From contig JBMNOD010000029.1 in the NCBI GenBank assembly GCA_050942875.1, positions 1 to 39,907 on the forward strand: a stretch of DNA of 39,907 nt, read 5' to 3'. The stretch is from JAAZAI01 sp050942875. GTDB taxonomy: Bacteria; Verrucomicrobiota; Kiritimatiellia; RFP12; UBA3636. The position numbers and the translations under genes are program-made. Of this stretch, positions 31,850-39,907 are shown piece after piece. The notes beneath the pieces were generated by a model. That model had not been told where the DNA came from, ran no database searches, and saw only the letters and a list, made by a program, of their open reading frames with translations. How positions within the stretch are numbered: position 1 is the stretch's first letter; each line of letters starts with the position of its first letter.

Positions 31850-31899
31850 AAAAACAAGGGCTCCGTCGCTTGGGTCGGGGCCAGGCGGAGTGCGACAGC

Positions 31900-32550
31900 A
31901 TGGACGACGAGAAGACGACGACGGAGAAGGCAATGACGCGCCGGGAGCGCGAGCGGGAGCAGCACCGCCAGGACATCCTGGATGCGGCGGAGGCGATTTT
32001 CACGGAGCGGGGGATCATCGGCGTGACGATCGAGGACATCGCAAAGAAGGCCGAGTTCTCGGTCGGCTCGATCTACAACTTCTTCACGGGCAAGGACGAG
32101 CTCATCCGCCAGCTCTTCCAGCGCGTGGCCTTGAACCGCAACGCCCAGGTCGAGGAGATCATGGCGTCGCTGGCGGATCGTCCGATCGAGGCGCTTCGGG
32201 TGCTGACGCAGTCGTGGATCAGCCACCATCGGCTGCATGGCTCCTTTCTGCGCGCGGCGTTCGTCTTCGAGGTGTCGAAGGGCTGGAAGCCGGGGACGCC
32301 GATGTTCGATCCGGACATGATCGAGATCTTCAAGCGCTACGACGCGCTGGGGTGCGATTTCTTCCGGAAGCTTGCCGATTCCGGCCTTGTCCACAATCTC
32401 CCGCCCCGGCATCTGCTGATGATTTTCGAGGGGGCGTGCCGCTCGTATGTCATGCACATGGAGCGCACCCGCGACGAGCGTCCGGCCGAGGCGCTTGCCG
32501 AGGAGCTTTTCGGCATCGTGCGCGCCGCGCTCACGGGGCGGCTTGCGTAG
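31900..32550 (+). CDS. TetR-family transcriptional regulator
   Basis: 216 residues. The N-terminal helix-turn-helix (about 37-60) carries the usual TIEDIAKKAEFSVGSIYNFF, followed by GKDELI; the C-terminal ligand domain is helical and not assignable to a ligand class. The ATG at 31900 has CGGAG nine bases away, so it is chosen over an in-frame TTG at 31870. It is the first gene of the tolC-MFP-RND unit, and a palindrome overlaps its own promoter. It therefore probably represses the whole operon and is released by a pump substrate. Confidence 0.9.
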   Translation: MDDEKTTTEKAMTRREREREQHRQDILDAAEAIFTERGIIGVTIEDIAKKAEFSVGSIYNFFTGKDELIRQLFQRVALNRNAQVEEIMASLADRPIEALRVLTQSWISHHRLHGSFLRAAFVFEVSKGWKPGTPMFDPDMIEIFKRYDALGCDFFRKLADSGLVHNLPPRHLLMIFEGACRSYVMHMERTRDERPAEALAEELFGIVRAALTGRLA

Positions 32551-32566
32551 CATGATCGGAGGATTT

Positions 32567-34081
32567 ATGAAGGACAGGATGTTTCCCTTGACGTTTTGCC
32601 GTGCGACGACGAAGCTCGCCGGCGTGTTGGCGCTGGTCGGCGCGTGCGCGGGCTGCGCGTCGATGGACGGCGGCGGGCGGACCGAGGCGCTGATGCGCGA
32701 ACGGGCCGAGCGCGCCGATGCGCGCCGTTCGGCGCATGCGGCGGACGCCGGTTCCGCGAAGACGGACGCCGATACGCTGCCGGTGCTGTCGGGCTCGCTC
32801 TCGCTTGCCGACGCCATCACGCTGGCGCTGGCCAACAACCGGTCGCTCAAGACGGCGTACCTGACGCGCGTCGAGGCGGACGGGCTTGTGACCGAGGCGT
32901 TCGCGGGCGCGTTGCCGCAGGTGGGGGCGAACGCTTCCGCCGCCGCGGTCGGCCAGCAGGATGACAGCGCCGATGTCTATTCGCTCGGCGTGGAGGTGTC
33001 GCAGCCGCTCTGGCGCAGCGGCGCCGTCGCGGCCGGCGTGCGCTACGCGCAGCTCTACGCGGCCAGCACGGACTTCACGATCTGCGAGAAGGTGCAGGCG
33101 ACCGTCGCCGACGTGACGACGAAGTATCTCGACGTCCTGCTCCGGCGGCATCTGGTGCGTGTGTTCGAGGAGGCCGCCGCCGTGTCGGATCGCGTGCTGG
33201 AGACGGCGAAGAGCCGTCGCGCCCAGGGCGTCGTCTCGGACTACGAGGTGCTCCGCGCCGAGGTCGAGGTGGCCAACACGCGCGCCGAGCTGATCAACGA
33301 GCGCAACGCGCTTCAGTGCACCATCGTCACGCTTTTCCAGACGCTGGGCGTTTCGCAGAAAAGCCGGGTGGACTTCGTCGGCGACCTCGTCTTCGCCCCC
33401 GAGGCGCACGATGTCGATGCGGCGTCGGCGAAGGCCTTTGCGCTGCGTCCCGACCTGGCGCGCGGGCTCGCCGCGCTGCGGATGGCCGAGGAGAACGTCA
33501 GGATCGTCGCTTCGAGCTACGGGCCGGCCGCCGATCTTTTCGCGTCGGCCGATTATTCGAACCGGATCAACGACGAGTGGGACGACGAGTGGACGGCCGG
33601 CGCGCGCGCGACGTGGAAGCTCTTCGACGGCTTCGAGCGGCGCGGGCGGATGCAGGCGGCGCGGTCGCGGCGCGACCAGGCGGCGGAAACGCTGCGCGAT
33701 CTGGAGGATCGGGCGCATGTCGAGGTGGTCAACGCGCTGCTCCAGCTCAAGTACGCCGACGAGCTTTATCAATCGCAGATCAAGAACATCGACCTCGCGC
33801 GCGAGGCGCTGCGGATCATCGGGACGGGGTTCGCGCTGGGGCGCAACACGCAGGTCGAGGTGCTCGACGCGCGGGCGGCGCTGACGAAGGCGACGGGCAT
33901 GTACTACAAGGCCGTCCATGCGCACGGGTTGGCGCGTCTGGGCGTCCTGCGCGCCACGGGCGCGCTCGACGCGAGCGTGGCGGAGAGCGGCCTCGTGGGC
34001 GAGGCTCCGCCTGTTTTGCCGACGCCTCCGGCGGACGTGGAGGCGGGGGCGGAGGATCCGGAAACGGCTCCGGCGGACTGA
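32567..34081 (+). CDS. TolC-type outer-membrane efflux lipoprotein
   Basis: The outer-membrane channel of a tripartite pump. 504 residues. The N-terminus is a lipoprotein signal (LAGVLALVGACAGC). Two TolC repeats follow, each with a long coiled-coil pair: LSLADAITLALANNRSLK (about 85-102) marks the start of the first, and ARATWKLFDGFERRGRM the second. GGAGG just upstream of ATG 32567 favours this start over 32552. The acidic Pro-rich tail after about 480 is probably disordered. It follows tetR by 16 bp and precedes the adaptor by 29 bp. Confidence 0.92.
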   Translation: MKDRMFPLTFCRATTKLAGVLALVGACAGCASMDGGGRTEALMRERAERADARRSAHAADAGSAKTDADTLPVLSGSLSLADAITLALANNRSLKTAYLTRVEADGLVTEAFAGALPQVGANASAAAVGQQDDSADVYSLGVEVSQPLWRSGAVAAGVRYAQLYAASTDFTICEKVQATVADVTTKYLDVLLRRHLVRVFEEAAAVSDRVLETAKSRRAQGVVSDYEVLRAEVEVANTRAELINERNALQCTIVTLFQTLGVSQKSRVDFVGDLVFAPEAHDVDAASAKAFALRPDLARGLAALRMAEENVRIVASSYGPAADLFASADYSNRINDEWDDEWTAGARATWKLFDGFERRGRMQAARSRRDQAAETLRDLEDRAHVEVVNALLQLKYADELYQSQIKNIDLAREALRIIGTGFALGRNTQVEVLDARAALTKATGMYYKAVHAHGLARLGVLRATGALDASVAESGLVGEAPPVLPTPPADVEAGAEDPETAPAD

Positions 34082-34110
34082 AGACGGATTTTTACAAGGA
34101 AATGCATCAC

Positions 34111-35211
34111 ATGAAAATGAAATCGACGATGATGGCGCTGGCGGCCTTGACGGCTGTTGCAGCTTGTGGACAGGAACCGGCAGGGGCGGGGGAGGAGGCG
34201 GCTCGCGTCTTCCTCGTGCGGACGACGAAGCCGACGCGACAGGCGATCGCGGAGACGATCGTGCAGACCGGCTCGATCGAATCGCCGGCGGTGGTCGATT
34301 TGGCGCCGAAGGTGTCGGGGCGGCTCGTCGCGACGTCGCTTGAAGACGGCACGGACGTCGTCGAAGGCACGGCCGTGAAGGCGGGCGCGGCGATCGCGCG
34401 GCTTGACGACCGCGACTACGCGGCTCGCGTCGCCGTCGCGGAAGCGGGGCTGGCGGCGGCGACGGCGACGCTGGAAGACGCGCGCAAGGAGTTCGCCCGC
34501 ACGGAGGCGCTGCTCAAGGCGAACACCGCCACGGAGCAGGAGGCCGATCGCGCGTTGACCGTGCTGCGGCGCGCCGAGGCCGGCGTCGGCGAAGCCGAGG
34601 CGGCGCTGGCGCTGGCGCGGCTCAATCTCGAGGAGACGGTGCTCAAGGCGCCGATGGACGCGCGCGTCGCGAAAAAGCACCTCCACCCCGGCGCGATGCT
34701 CTCGTCCGCGAGCGTCGTCTACCGCCTCGTCGCGATGGACGAGCTGCGCATTTTCTTCGACGTGCCGACGACCCGGTTCGCCAAGCTCAAGCCTGGCGAG
34801 ACGGACGTGACGGTCGTGGTGGACGCCTATCCCGAGGAGGCGTTGCATCTGCCGGTCTTCTCGGTGCATCCGGCGGCGGACGAGCGCACCCGCACGGTGC
34901 GGGTGGAGCTGCGGCTCCCGAACGCCGAAGGCAAGTACCTTCCGGGGATGTACGTGCGCGGCGAGCTGGCGCTCGACCGGCGCGAGAACGCGCTGGTCGT
35001 CCCCCACGAGTGCCTGGTGCCGATGCTGGATCGGACGATCGTGTACGAGGTCGTCGACGGCCGCGCCGTGGCGCGCGAGGTGACGCTCGGCACGCGGTAC
35101 GATGACGTGCAGGAGATCCTCGCCGGCCTCGGCGAGGATGCCGAGATCGTGTCCATGGGCACGCACCGCCTCGCCGACGGCGTGGCCGTGAAGGTGGAGC
35201 AAGGCAACTAG
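34111..35211 (+). CDS. Periplasmic adaptor (membrane fusion protein) of an RND pump
   Basis: 366 residues. The lipoprotein signal ends at TAVAACGQ. Order: beta-barrel and lipoyl halves around a helical hairpin (about 85-165), with the lipoyl segment VVDLAPKVSGRLV before it and LEETVLKAPMDARV after, then a barrel domain with FDVPTTRFAKLKPGE, and a membrane-proximal domain. The ATG at 34111 has AAGGA ten bases away; the ATG at 34102 is too close to it. It bridges the TolC and RND partners encoded on either side. Confidence 0.92.
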   Translation: MKMKSTMMALAALTAVAACGQEPAGAGEEAARVFLVRTTKPTRQAIAETIVQTGSIESPAVVDLAPKVSGRLVATSLEDGTDVVEGTAVKAGAAIARLDDRDYAARVAVAEAGLAAATATLEDARKEFARTEALLKANTATEQEADRALTVLRRAEAGVGEAEAALALARLNLEETVLKAPMDARVAKKHLHPGAMLSSASVVYRLVAMDELRIFFDVPTTRFAKLKPGETDVTVVVDAYPEEALHLPVFSVHPAADERTRTVRVELRLPNAEGKYLPGMYVRGELALDRRENALVVPHECLVPMLDRTIVYEVVDGRAVAREVTLGTRYDDVQEILAGLGEDAEIVSMGTHRLADGVAVKVEQGN

Positions 35212-35223
35212 GGATCCATTTCC

Positions 35224-38200
35224 ATGAAACTATCTGAATTGGGCGTTCGCCGCCCGGTGACCACGCTCATGATCTTCGTGGGCATCCTGATCCTCGGCAT
35301 CGTGTCGTATTCCTTTCTGGCGGTGGACATGATGCCCGAGATCGAACGGCCCACGATCTCCGTTCTGACGACCTGGGAAGGCGCGAGCGCGGAGGACGTG
35401 GAGAGCAAGATCACGCGCATGATCGAAAGCGTGCTGGGCAGCGTGACGGATCTCGACGAGATTTCAAGCAACACGCGGGAAGGCGTGTCGTGGGTGACGT
35501 GCCGGTTCAAGTGGGGCACCGACATCGGCGAGGCGTCGAACGACGTGCGCGACCTGCTGGAGCGCGCGCGGCGTCGCCTGCCGGACAACGCGGACGACCC
35601 GATGCTGTTGAAGTTCAACACCTCCAACATGCCGATCCTCGTCTTCGGCATCACGGCCCGGGAGAACATCGCCCGGATGGAGGACATCGTCAACGACGAG
35701 ATCGTGGACGCGGTCAAGCGCGTCCCCGGCGTCGGCTCCGCCGAGGCGTTCGGCGGCCTGAAGCGCCAGATCAACGTGCAACTCGACCCTGTGAAGCTGG
35801 CGGCCTACGGGCTTTCCCTCGAGCAGGTCGCCGCGGCGATCGCGCGCGAGAACATCACGGAGCCCGCCGGCAACGTGAAGATCGGCCCGCGCGACTACAC
35901 GATCCGCATCCCGGGCGAATTCGACGACCCGGCGCTCGTGGGCGACGTCGTCGTCAAGCGCGCCGGCAATGCGCTCGTGAAGCTTTCCGCGCTGGGGCGC
36001 GTGGAAGACGGGTTCGCGGAGGAAAACTCGGTCGTCGAATTGAACGGCCACCGCGGCATGATGATGGTGGTGCAGAAGCGCTCGGGCGAGAACACGGTCG
36101 CCGTCTGCGAGCGCGTCATCCAGCGCGTCGAGGAGATTTCCCGGAACCTCCCCGCCGACTACGAAATCAGCCTGGTCGGCGACACGAGCGACATGATCAA
36201 GCGCTCGATCCGCTCGGTGGGCGAGACGGTGCTCTACGGCGGGCTTTTCGTGATCCTCACGACGCTCTTCTTCCTGCGCAGCGTCCGCACGTCGCTGATC
36301 ATCGTGCTGACGATTCCGTTTTCGCTGATCATCGCCTTCATCTTCATGTTCCTCATGGGGTGGACGATCAACATCATGAGCCTCTCGGCGCTGGCGATCG
36401 CCATCGGCATGGTCGTGGACAACGCCGTCGTGGTGCTGGAGAACATCGTCTCCCACATGTCGCGCGGCACGCGGCGGCGCGAGGCCTCGATGTTCGGGGC
36501 GGACGAAGTGGGGCAGGCGGTGATGGCCTCGACGATCACGACGGTGGTCGTGTTCCTGCCGCTGGTCTTCGTCGAGGGGGTGGCGGGCATCATGATGAAG
36601 CAGCTCGGCGGCCTCGTCACGGCCACGCTGGTGGCGTCGCTCGTCTGCGCGCTCTACCTCACGCCGATGCTTTCGTCGAAGATCCTCAGGGAGGCTCCTC
36701 TCGGGGAGGCCGAGCCGCGGCGGAACGCCTTCCAGCGCTGGAGCGAAGGCGTCTTCCTGGCCGTCGAACGCGGCTACGGCCGCCTGCTTGGCTTTTCGCT
36801 GCGCATCCGCTGGATCGTGGTGCTGCTGGCGGCCGCGGTGATCGGCGGCACGGTCTGGTTCTTCACCCAGGTCGGCAGTGAGTTCCTGGGCGCGGAAGAC
36901 ACCGGGCAGCTCAACATCGACTACGAGCTTCCGCTGAGCACGCGCCACGAGGTCACGGCGGAGACCGGCCGCCGCATCCTCGAGCTCGCCAAGGACGTCG
37001 TCGGCGAAAAGAACATCAAGATCATCTCGCTTTCCGCAGGCGGCAGCGGCGGCGGGTTCGGCGGTTCGCGCGCCTCCCACACCGGCACGATCCAACTGCG
37101 CCTCGTCGAGCGCAGCCGGCGCGAACGAAGCACGGACGACTACGGCAACGAGATCGCCGGGATCGTCGGCACGTGGCCCGAGGTCGTCAAGATCTCCGCC
37201 CGGTCCAACAACTTCACGAGCCGCATTCTCATGGGCGGCGGGTCGGCGATCCGCGTCGACATCTTCGGCTATGACCTCGATGTCGGCATGGCCGTCGCCC
37301 GTCGCATCGAGGCGATCGCCAACGAGGTGCCCGGCACCCGCAACGTCCGCATCCGCGAGGACTTCGGCCAGCCGGAGCTGGCGGTTCGCGTGGATCGCGA
37401 CAAGGCGGCGAGCCTGGGGCTGTCGATGTACGACGTCACGACGGCCGTCAACATGCTCTTCCAGGGCGGTGAAGCGACGGAGTACCGCGAGGGCGAGGAC
37501 GGCTACTACGTCGTGCTCCGCCTCGACGAACGGCATCGCCGCCGCATCGAGGACATTCGCCGCTCCGAGATCGCGCTGCCCGGCGGCGGCGCCGTGCGCC
37601 TCGACTCCGTCGCCGAGATCGTCGAGACCACCGGCCCCGTCACCATCTCCCGCCTCAACCAGGAGCGCCGCGTGCGCCTCGACCTCGACACGATCGACCG
37701 CGCCCAGAGCGAAGTCATCGGCGACATCCGCCGCCGCGTCGAATCCGAGGTGCTGCTGCCCGCCGGGACGACGGTCGAGTACGGCGGCATTCTCGAGGAG
37801 CAGGAGAAGACGGAGGAGGTCATGATCATGATGATCGTCCTGGGCGTCATCCTCGTGTACATGGTGATGGCCGCGCAGTTCGAGTCCTTCCTCCATCCGC
37901 TGCTGATCATGTTCTCGATCCCGTTCGCGTTCAGCGGCGTCGCCGTGGCGCTGCACGTCACGGACACGCCGTTGAGCATGACGGCCTACATCGGCATCAT
38001 CCTGCTCATCGGTGTCGTGGTGAACAACGCCATCGTGCTCATCGACTACATCAACCTGCTCCGCACGCGCGGCGGCAAGCTGCGCGAGGCGATCGTCGAC
38101 AGCGGACGCCAGCGGCTGCGCCCCGTGCTGATCACCACGCTCGCGACGCTGCTCGGCATGCTGCCCATGGCCTTGAGCCGCGGCGAAGGCTCCGAGGCGT

Positions 38201-38325
38201 GGCGTCCGCTGGGCCTTGTCGTCGTGGGCGGCCTTTCGGTCTCCACGCTCGTCACGCTCGTGATCGTGCCCGTCCTCTACTACATCGTTGAACGCCACCG
38301 GGCGCCCGCCCGCAAGGAGGCTTGA
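35224..38325 (+). CDS. RND-family efflux transporter permease
   Basis: The inner-membrane pump of a tripartite efflux system. 1033 residues, full length, with 12 helices in two halves. The N-terminal LGVRRPVTTLMI and the FVEGVAGIMMKQL segment are family typical. The proton-relay positions are unusual relative to AcrB: helix 4 has Asp399-Asn400 (GMVVDNAVVVLEN) instead of Asp-Asp, and helix 10 has Asn934-Asn935 followed by an Asp (VVNNAIVLIDY) instead of Lys. That pattern is seen in a separate RND clade. The substrate is not predictable, and no metal-binding cluster is obvious. It is two bases from the next gene. Confidence 0.95.
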   Translation: MKLSELGVRRPVTTLMIFVGILILGIVSYSFLAVDMMPEIERPTISVLTTWEGASAEDVESKITRMIESVLGSVTDLDEISSNTREGVSWVTCRFKWGTDIGEASNDVRDLLERARRRLPDNADDPMLLKFNTSNMPILVFGITARENIARMEDIVNDEIVDAVKRVPGVGSAEAFGGLKRQINVQLDPVKLAAYGLSLEQVAAAIARENITEPAGNVKIGPRDYTIRIPGEFDDPALVGDVVVKRAGNALVKLSALGRVEDGFAEENSVVELNGHRGMMMVVQKRSGENTVAVCERVIQRVEEISRNLPADYEISLVGDTSDMIKRSIRSVGETVLYGGLFVILTTLFFLRSVRTSLIIVLTIPFSLIIAFIFMFLMGWTINIMSLSALAIAIGMVVDNAVVVLENIVSHMSRGTRRREASMFGADEVGQAVMASTITTVVVFLPLVFVEGVAGIMMKQLGGLVTATLVASLVCALYLTPMLSSKILREAPLGEAEPRRNAFQRWSEGVFLAVERGYGRLLGFSLRIRWIVVLLAAAVIGGTVWFFTQVGSEFLGAEDTGQLNIDYELPLSTRHEVTAETGRRILELAKDVVGEKNIKIISLSAGGSGGGFGGSRASHTGTIQLRLVERSRRERSTDDYGNEIAGIVGTWPEVVKISARSNNFTSRILMGGGSAIRVDIFGYDLDVGMAVARRIEAIANEVPGTRNVRIREDFGQPELAVRVDRDKAASLGLSMYDVTTAVNMLFQGGEATEYREGEDGYYVVLRLDERHRRRIEDIRRSEIALPGGGAVRLDSVAEIVETTGPVTISRLNQERRVRLDLDTIDRAQSEVIGDIRRRVESEVLLPAGTTVEYGGILEEQEKTEEVMIMMIVLGVILVYMVMAAQFESFLHPLLIMFSIPFAFSGVAVALHVTDTPLSMTAYIGIILLIGVVVNNAIVLIDYINLLRTRGGKLREAIVDSGRQRLRPVLITTLATLLGMLPMALSRGEGSEAWRPLGLVVVGGLSVSTLVTLVIVPVLYYIVERHRAPARKEA

Positions 38326-38327
38326 CC

Positions 38328-38684
38328 ATGAAATGCATTACCGTCTTCTACAACATCGCCGGGGACGACGCCGTGATGGACGTCCTCGCCCGATGCGGCG
38401 TCGATGAATACTCCAAGTTCCCCCGTTGCCAGGGCCGCGGCAGGGTGTCGGGCGCCCGGCACGACGACCATGTCTGGCCCAGCTACAACGCCGGGCTCGT
38501 GATGGTCGTGCCGGCCGCCAAGGCCGTCGAGGTCATGGCGGCCTTGCAGGCCTTCCGCGACGGCCCCTTAGGCCGCCGCATCGGCATCTTCGCCTACCAG
38601 ACTCCGGTGGACGCCGTGCTCGCCCCGCCAGCCGGCTGGAACCTGCCATCTGCCAGTTTGGATGCTGGCCAACACGTGGAGTAG
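38328..38684 (+). CDS. PG0541-type transporter-associated PII-like protein
   Basis: 118 residues. Compact alpha-beta fold with KCITVFYNIAG at the start, then YSKFPRCQGRG, and a conserved DDHVWPSYNAGLVMVVP block. This matches the small proteins of the PG0541 family, which sit beside RND pumps and resemble PII signalling proteins in fold. A regulatory role on the pump is an inference. AAGGAGG lies eight bases before ATG 38328. It is probably the last gene of the operon. Confidence 0.8.
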   Translation: MKCITVFYNIAGDDAVMDVLARCGVDEYSKFPRCQGRGRVSGARHDDHVWPSYNAGLVMVVPAAKAVEVMAALQAFRDGPLGRRIGIFAYQTPVDAVLAPPAGWNLPSASLDAGQHVE

Positions 38685-38691
38685 CGTAGCT

Positions 38692-39351
38692 TTGTCATTC
38701 GATTCATCCCGTCCTGCACCAACATCCCCGCTGCGGCGAGGCATTGAGAACAGCATCCGGCTGGTGCTGATCGTTTTTTTGGTGCCTTATGTCGTTTTTC
38801 TCGATCTTTACGTCTTCGGCAACCGCCTCAAGGAAAATTCGGTGACCGAATGGGGGCAAGCGCTGATCCTGCTGGTTTGCGTCATTCTATTTGCCCGTGT
38901 GGCTCGTCGGCGTCCTGACGGACGGGGTTGGTACATGCTGATCAGCGGCTTCTTCACGTGCTGCCTCATTCGGGAAATGGATTGGATATTTGACAAGGGC
39001 TTGTTTCATGGCGCATGGGCTCCATTTGCCATTGCGGTCGCGCTCGTGGTCATCGTCCGTTCGTTGCGCATCCGGCATACGCTGGTGCCGGGGGCTGTGG
39101 AGTTTTTCAATACGCAGGCCTTTGTCTACGTGCAGATTGGGCTGGTTGTGCTGCTCTTTCTCAGCCGGTTCCTGGGCAGCGGGCAACTGATCTGGTACCA
39201 CATCGGGCACGACAGATCGTTCCGCCTTTGCAAGTCGGTCATCCAGGAATCGCTTGAGTTGTTTGGCTATCTGCTGATCTTCTTCGGCTCCATTCTGCTC
39301 CACAGCGAATTCGACCGCGATAATACGGATCCCCGCCAGATTGAAGGCTGA
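38692..39351 (+). CDS. Polytopic membrane protein of unknown function
   Basis: About 219 residues with six hydrophobic helices (for example LVLIVFLVPYVVFLDLYVF, WGQALILLVCVILFA, YVQIGLVVLLFLSRFLG, FGYLLIFFGSILLH). The loops carry conserved-looking FDKGLFHGAW, and the C-terminus is acidic. I do not recognise a family. The start is uncertain: TTG at 38692 has GGAG nine bases upstream and is preferred, while ATG at 38662 lies inside the PG0541 gene and has no ribosome-binding site. It may or may not belong to the efflux operon. Confidence 0.6.
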   Translation: MSFDSSRPAPTSPLRRGIENSIRLVLIVFLVPYVVFLDLYVFGNRLKENSVTEWGQALILLVCVILFARVARRRPDGRGWYMLISGFFTCCLIREMDWIFDKGLFHGAWAPFAIAVALVVIVRSLRIRHTLVPGAVEFFNTQAFVYVQIGLVVLLFLSRFLGSGQLIWYHIGHDRSFRLCKSVIQESLELFGYLLIFFGSILLHSEFDRDNTDPRQIEG

Positions 39352-39397
39352 TGATTGCTTCTTCGATGGCATTACCGCCCGTTCTGTACATTTTTAA

Positions 39398-39407
39398 GGG
39401 TCTGTCC
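39398..39407 (+). other. GGGTCTGTCC motif upstream of the transposase gene
   Basis: A short GGG-TCTGT-CCC dyad about 90 bp before the transposase start. The same ten bases occur at 149-158. It may be an element end or a relic of one. Confidence 0.35.
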
Positions 39408-39419
39408 CCTATTTTGTGC

Positions 39420-39448
39420 TTGCAGTTGGCAACCGCATCTGTTATTCT
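39420..39448 (+). promoter_or_regulatory. sigma70-type promoter of the RAYT gene
   Basis: TTGCAG and TATTCT are separated by 17 bp, about 50 bases before the ATG. Confidence 0.5.
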
Positions 39449-39497
39449 GCCGCCAAACGCCTGGAAAAGCGTCAAATTCGAAGGAAAGGAGCTGTTA

Positions 39498-39907
39498 ATG
39501 AGACTGCCAAGAGTCCTCGCACAAGGCGAGGGGATCTACCACGTCATCAGCCGAATCTCCGGCCAGCGGTTCCTGCTTGATGAAGATGAGAAAAAACGTC
39601 TGGAGTGGTTGATGAACGCCGCCGCCGGATTCTCCGGTGTCGATGTCCTTGCCTACGCCTTCATGGACAACCACTTCCACATCCTCGTGAAGGTGCCGTT
39701 GCCACAGCTTGTCGACGACCAGGAGCTTTTCCGGCGCATGCGTCTGCTCTATGGCAAGAAGAAGATGGATCGCATCCTGGCCGAATGGGAACTGTGGGAG
39801 AAGAAGGGCATGATGGGTCGAGTCATCGATGCCAAGGCGGCGCTCCGTCGGCGCATGTACGACCTCTCGCAGTTCTGCAAGACGTTCAAGGAGACGTTCT
39901 CGATGAT
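39498..39907 (+). CDS. REP-associated tyrosine transposase, N-terminal part (runs off the window)
   Basis: The first 136 residues of a Y1/HUH transposase, cut by the window end. The start (MRLPRVLAQGEGIYHVISR) and the metal-binding HUH motif (AYAFMDNHFHILVKVP; His59 and His61) match the TnpA-REP branch of IS200/IS605-type enzymes rather than classical TnpA of the IS itself. The catalytic Tyr would lie just beyond or near the visible end (SQFCKTFKETFS is the usual neighbourhood). AAAGGAG lies seven bases before the ATG. In other bacteria such enzymes act on REP hairpins, which makes its link to the intergenic hairpin repeats in this window likely. Confidence 0.9.
   Translation, partial: MRLPRVLAQGEGIYHVISRISGQRFLLDEDEKKRLEWLMNAAAGFSGVDVLAYAFMDNHFHILVKVPLPQLVDDQELFRRMRLLYGKKKMDRILAEWELWEKKGMMGRVIDAKAALRRRMYDLSQFCKTFKETFSM

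Larger units (their letters stand above)
31530..31899. other. Intergenic region with terminator, pyrimidine tract and regulator promoter
   Basis: 370 bp without a gene: a hairpin right after speE, the CTGGGG-hairpin repeat, about 100 bp of almost pure C/T on this strand, the strong terminator, then the tetR promoter and operator. Confidence 0.75.

Noticed and set aside
35464..38298. 944-codon open frame on the reverse strand opposite the RND pump gene
   Set aside because: It is rich in His, Asp, Arg and Val in patterns typical of a GC-rich antisense shadow, and the forward frame has full RND-family conservation.

Overview
This GC-rich bacterial window most likely comes from the PVC superphylum, with Kiritimatiellota or a related Verrucomicrobiota/Lentisphaerota lineage the best guess. 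That placement is an inference. It rests on a V-type (not F-type) ATPase with order B-D-I-K, large beta-rich secreted proteins next to a GH28-like hydrolase, and a Gram-negative envelope (lipoproteins, TolC/RND efflux). No rRNA, tRNA or CRISPR array was seen. Most convincing promoters are sigma70-like with spacers of 16-18 bp.

Layout. 1-4.3 kb: a clipped reverse-strand gene, a small membrane protein with a probable frameshift, a repeat island (865-1716), rfbB, an ExbD-like lipoprotein, ribosomal L28, a zinc-ribbon/coiled-coil protein and a translationally coupled 53-residue membrane protein. 4.4-7.0 kb: a large YfhO-like membrane protein. 7.2-11.6 kb (reverse): V-ATPase genes atpB-atpD-atpI-atpK without atpA, atpE or atpC; the K subunit carries the residues of a Na+ site. 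11.7-15.9 kb: two adjacent secreted proteins sharing a triple DUF5648 block, the second a caspase-like peptidase with PPC and CARDB domains. 16.6-17.6 kb: DNA polymerase III delta'. 18.0-21.5 kb (reverse): fhs-trmB-era, with overlapping trmB and era. 21.7-23.8 kb (reverse): a LolA-like protein and a UPF0104 membrane protein. 24.3-27.7 kb (reverse): a beta-rich secreted protein and a GH28-like hydrolase, with N-acetylneuraminate lyase divergent. 29.2-31.5 kb: an Orn/Lys/Arg decarboxylase and spermidine synthase, followed by a strong terminator. 31.8-38.7 kb: tetR-tolC-MFP-RND-PG0541, an autoregulated-looking efflux operon. 38.7-39.9 kb: a membrane protein and the start of a REP-associated tyrosine transposase (RAYT).

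The most interesting layer lies between the genes. At least three sequence-unrelated repeat families (865-1716, 16085-16402, 17603-17926) share one design: two short perfect or near-perfect hairpins facing each other as an inverted pair. Their loops are complementary, and their stems have diverged while keeping base pairing. This is the design of REP/BIME elements, and a RAYT gene sits in the same window. A second layer consists of seven-base tandem repeats of several unrelated sequences at seven or more places, including directly against the fhs start codon.
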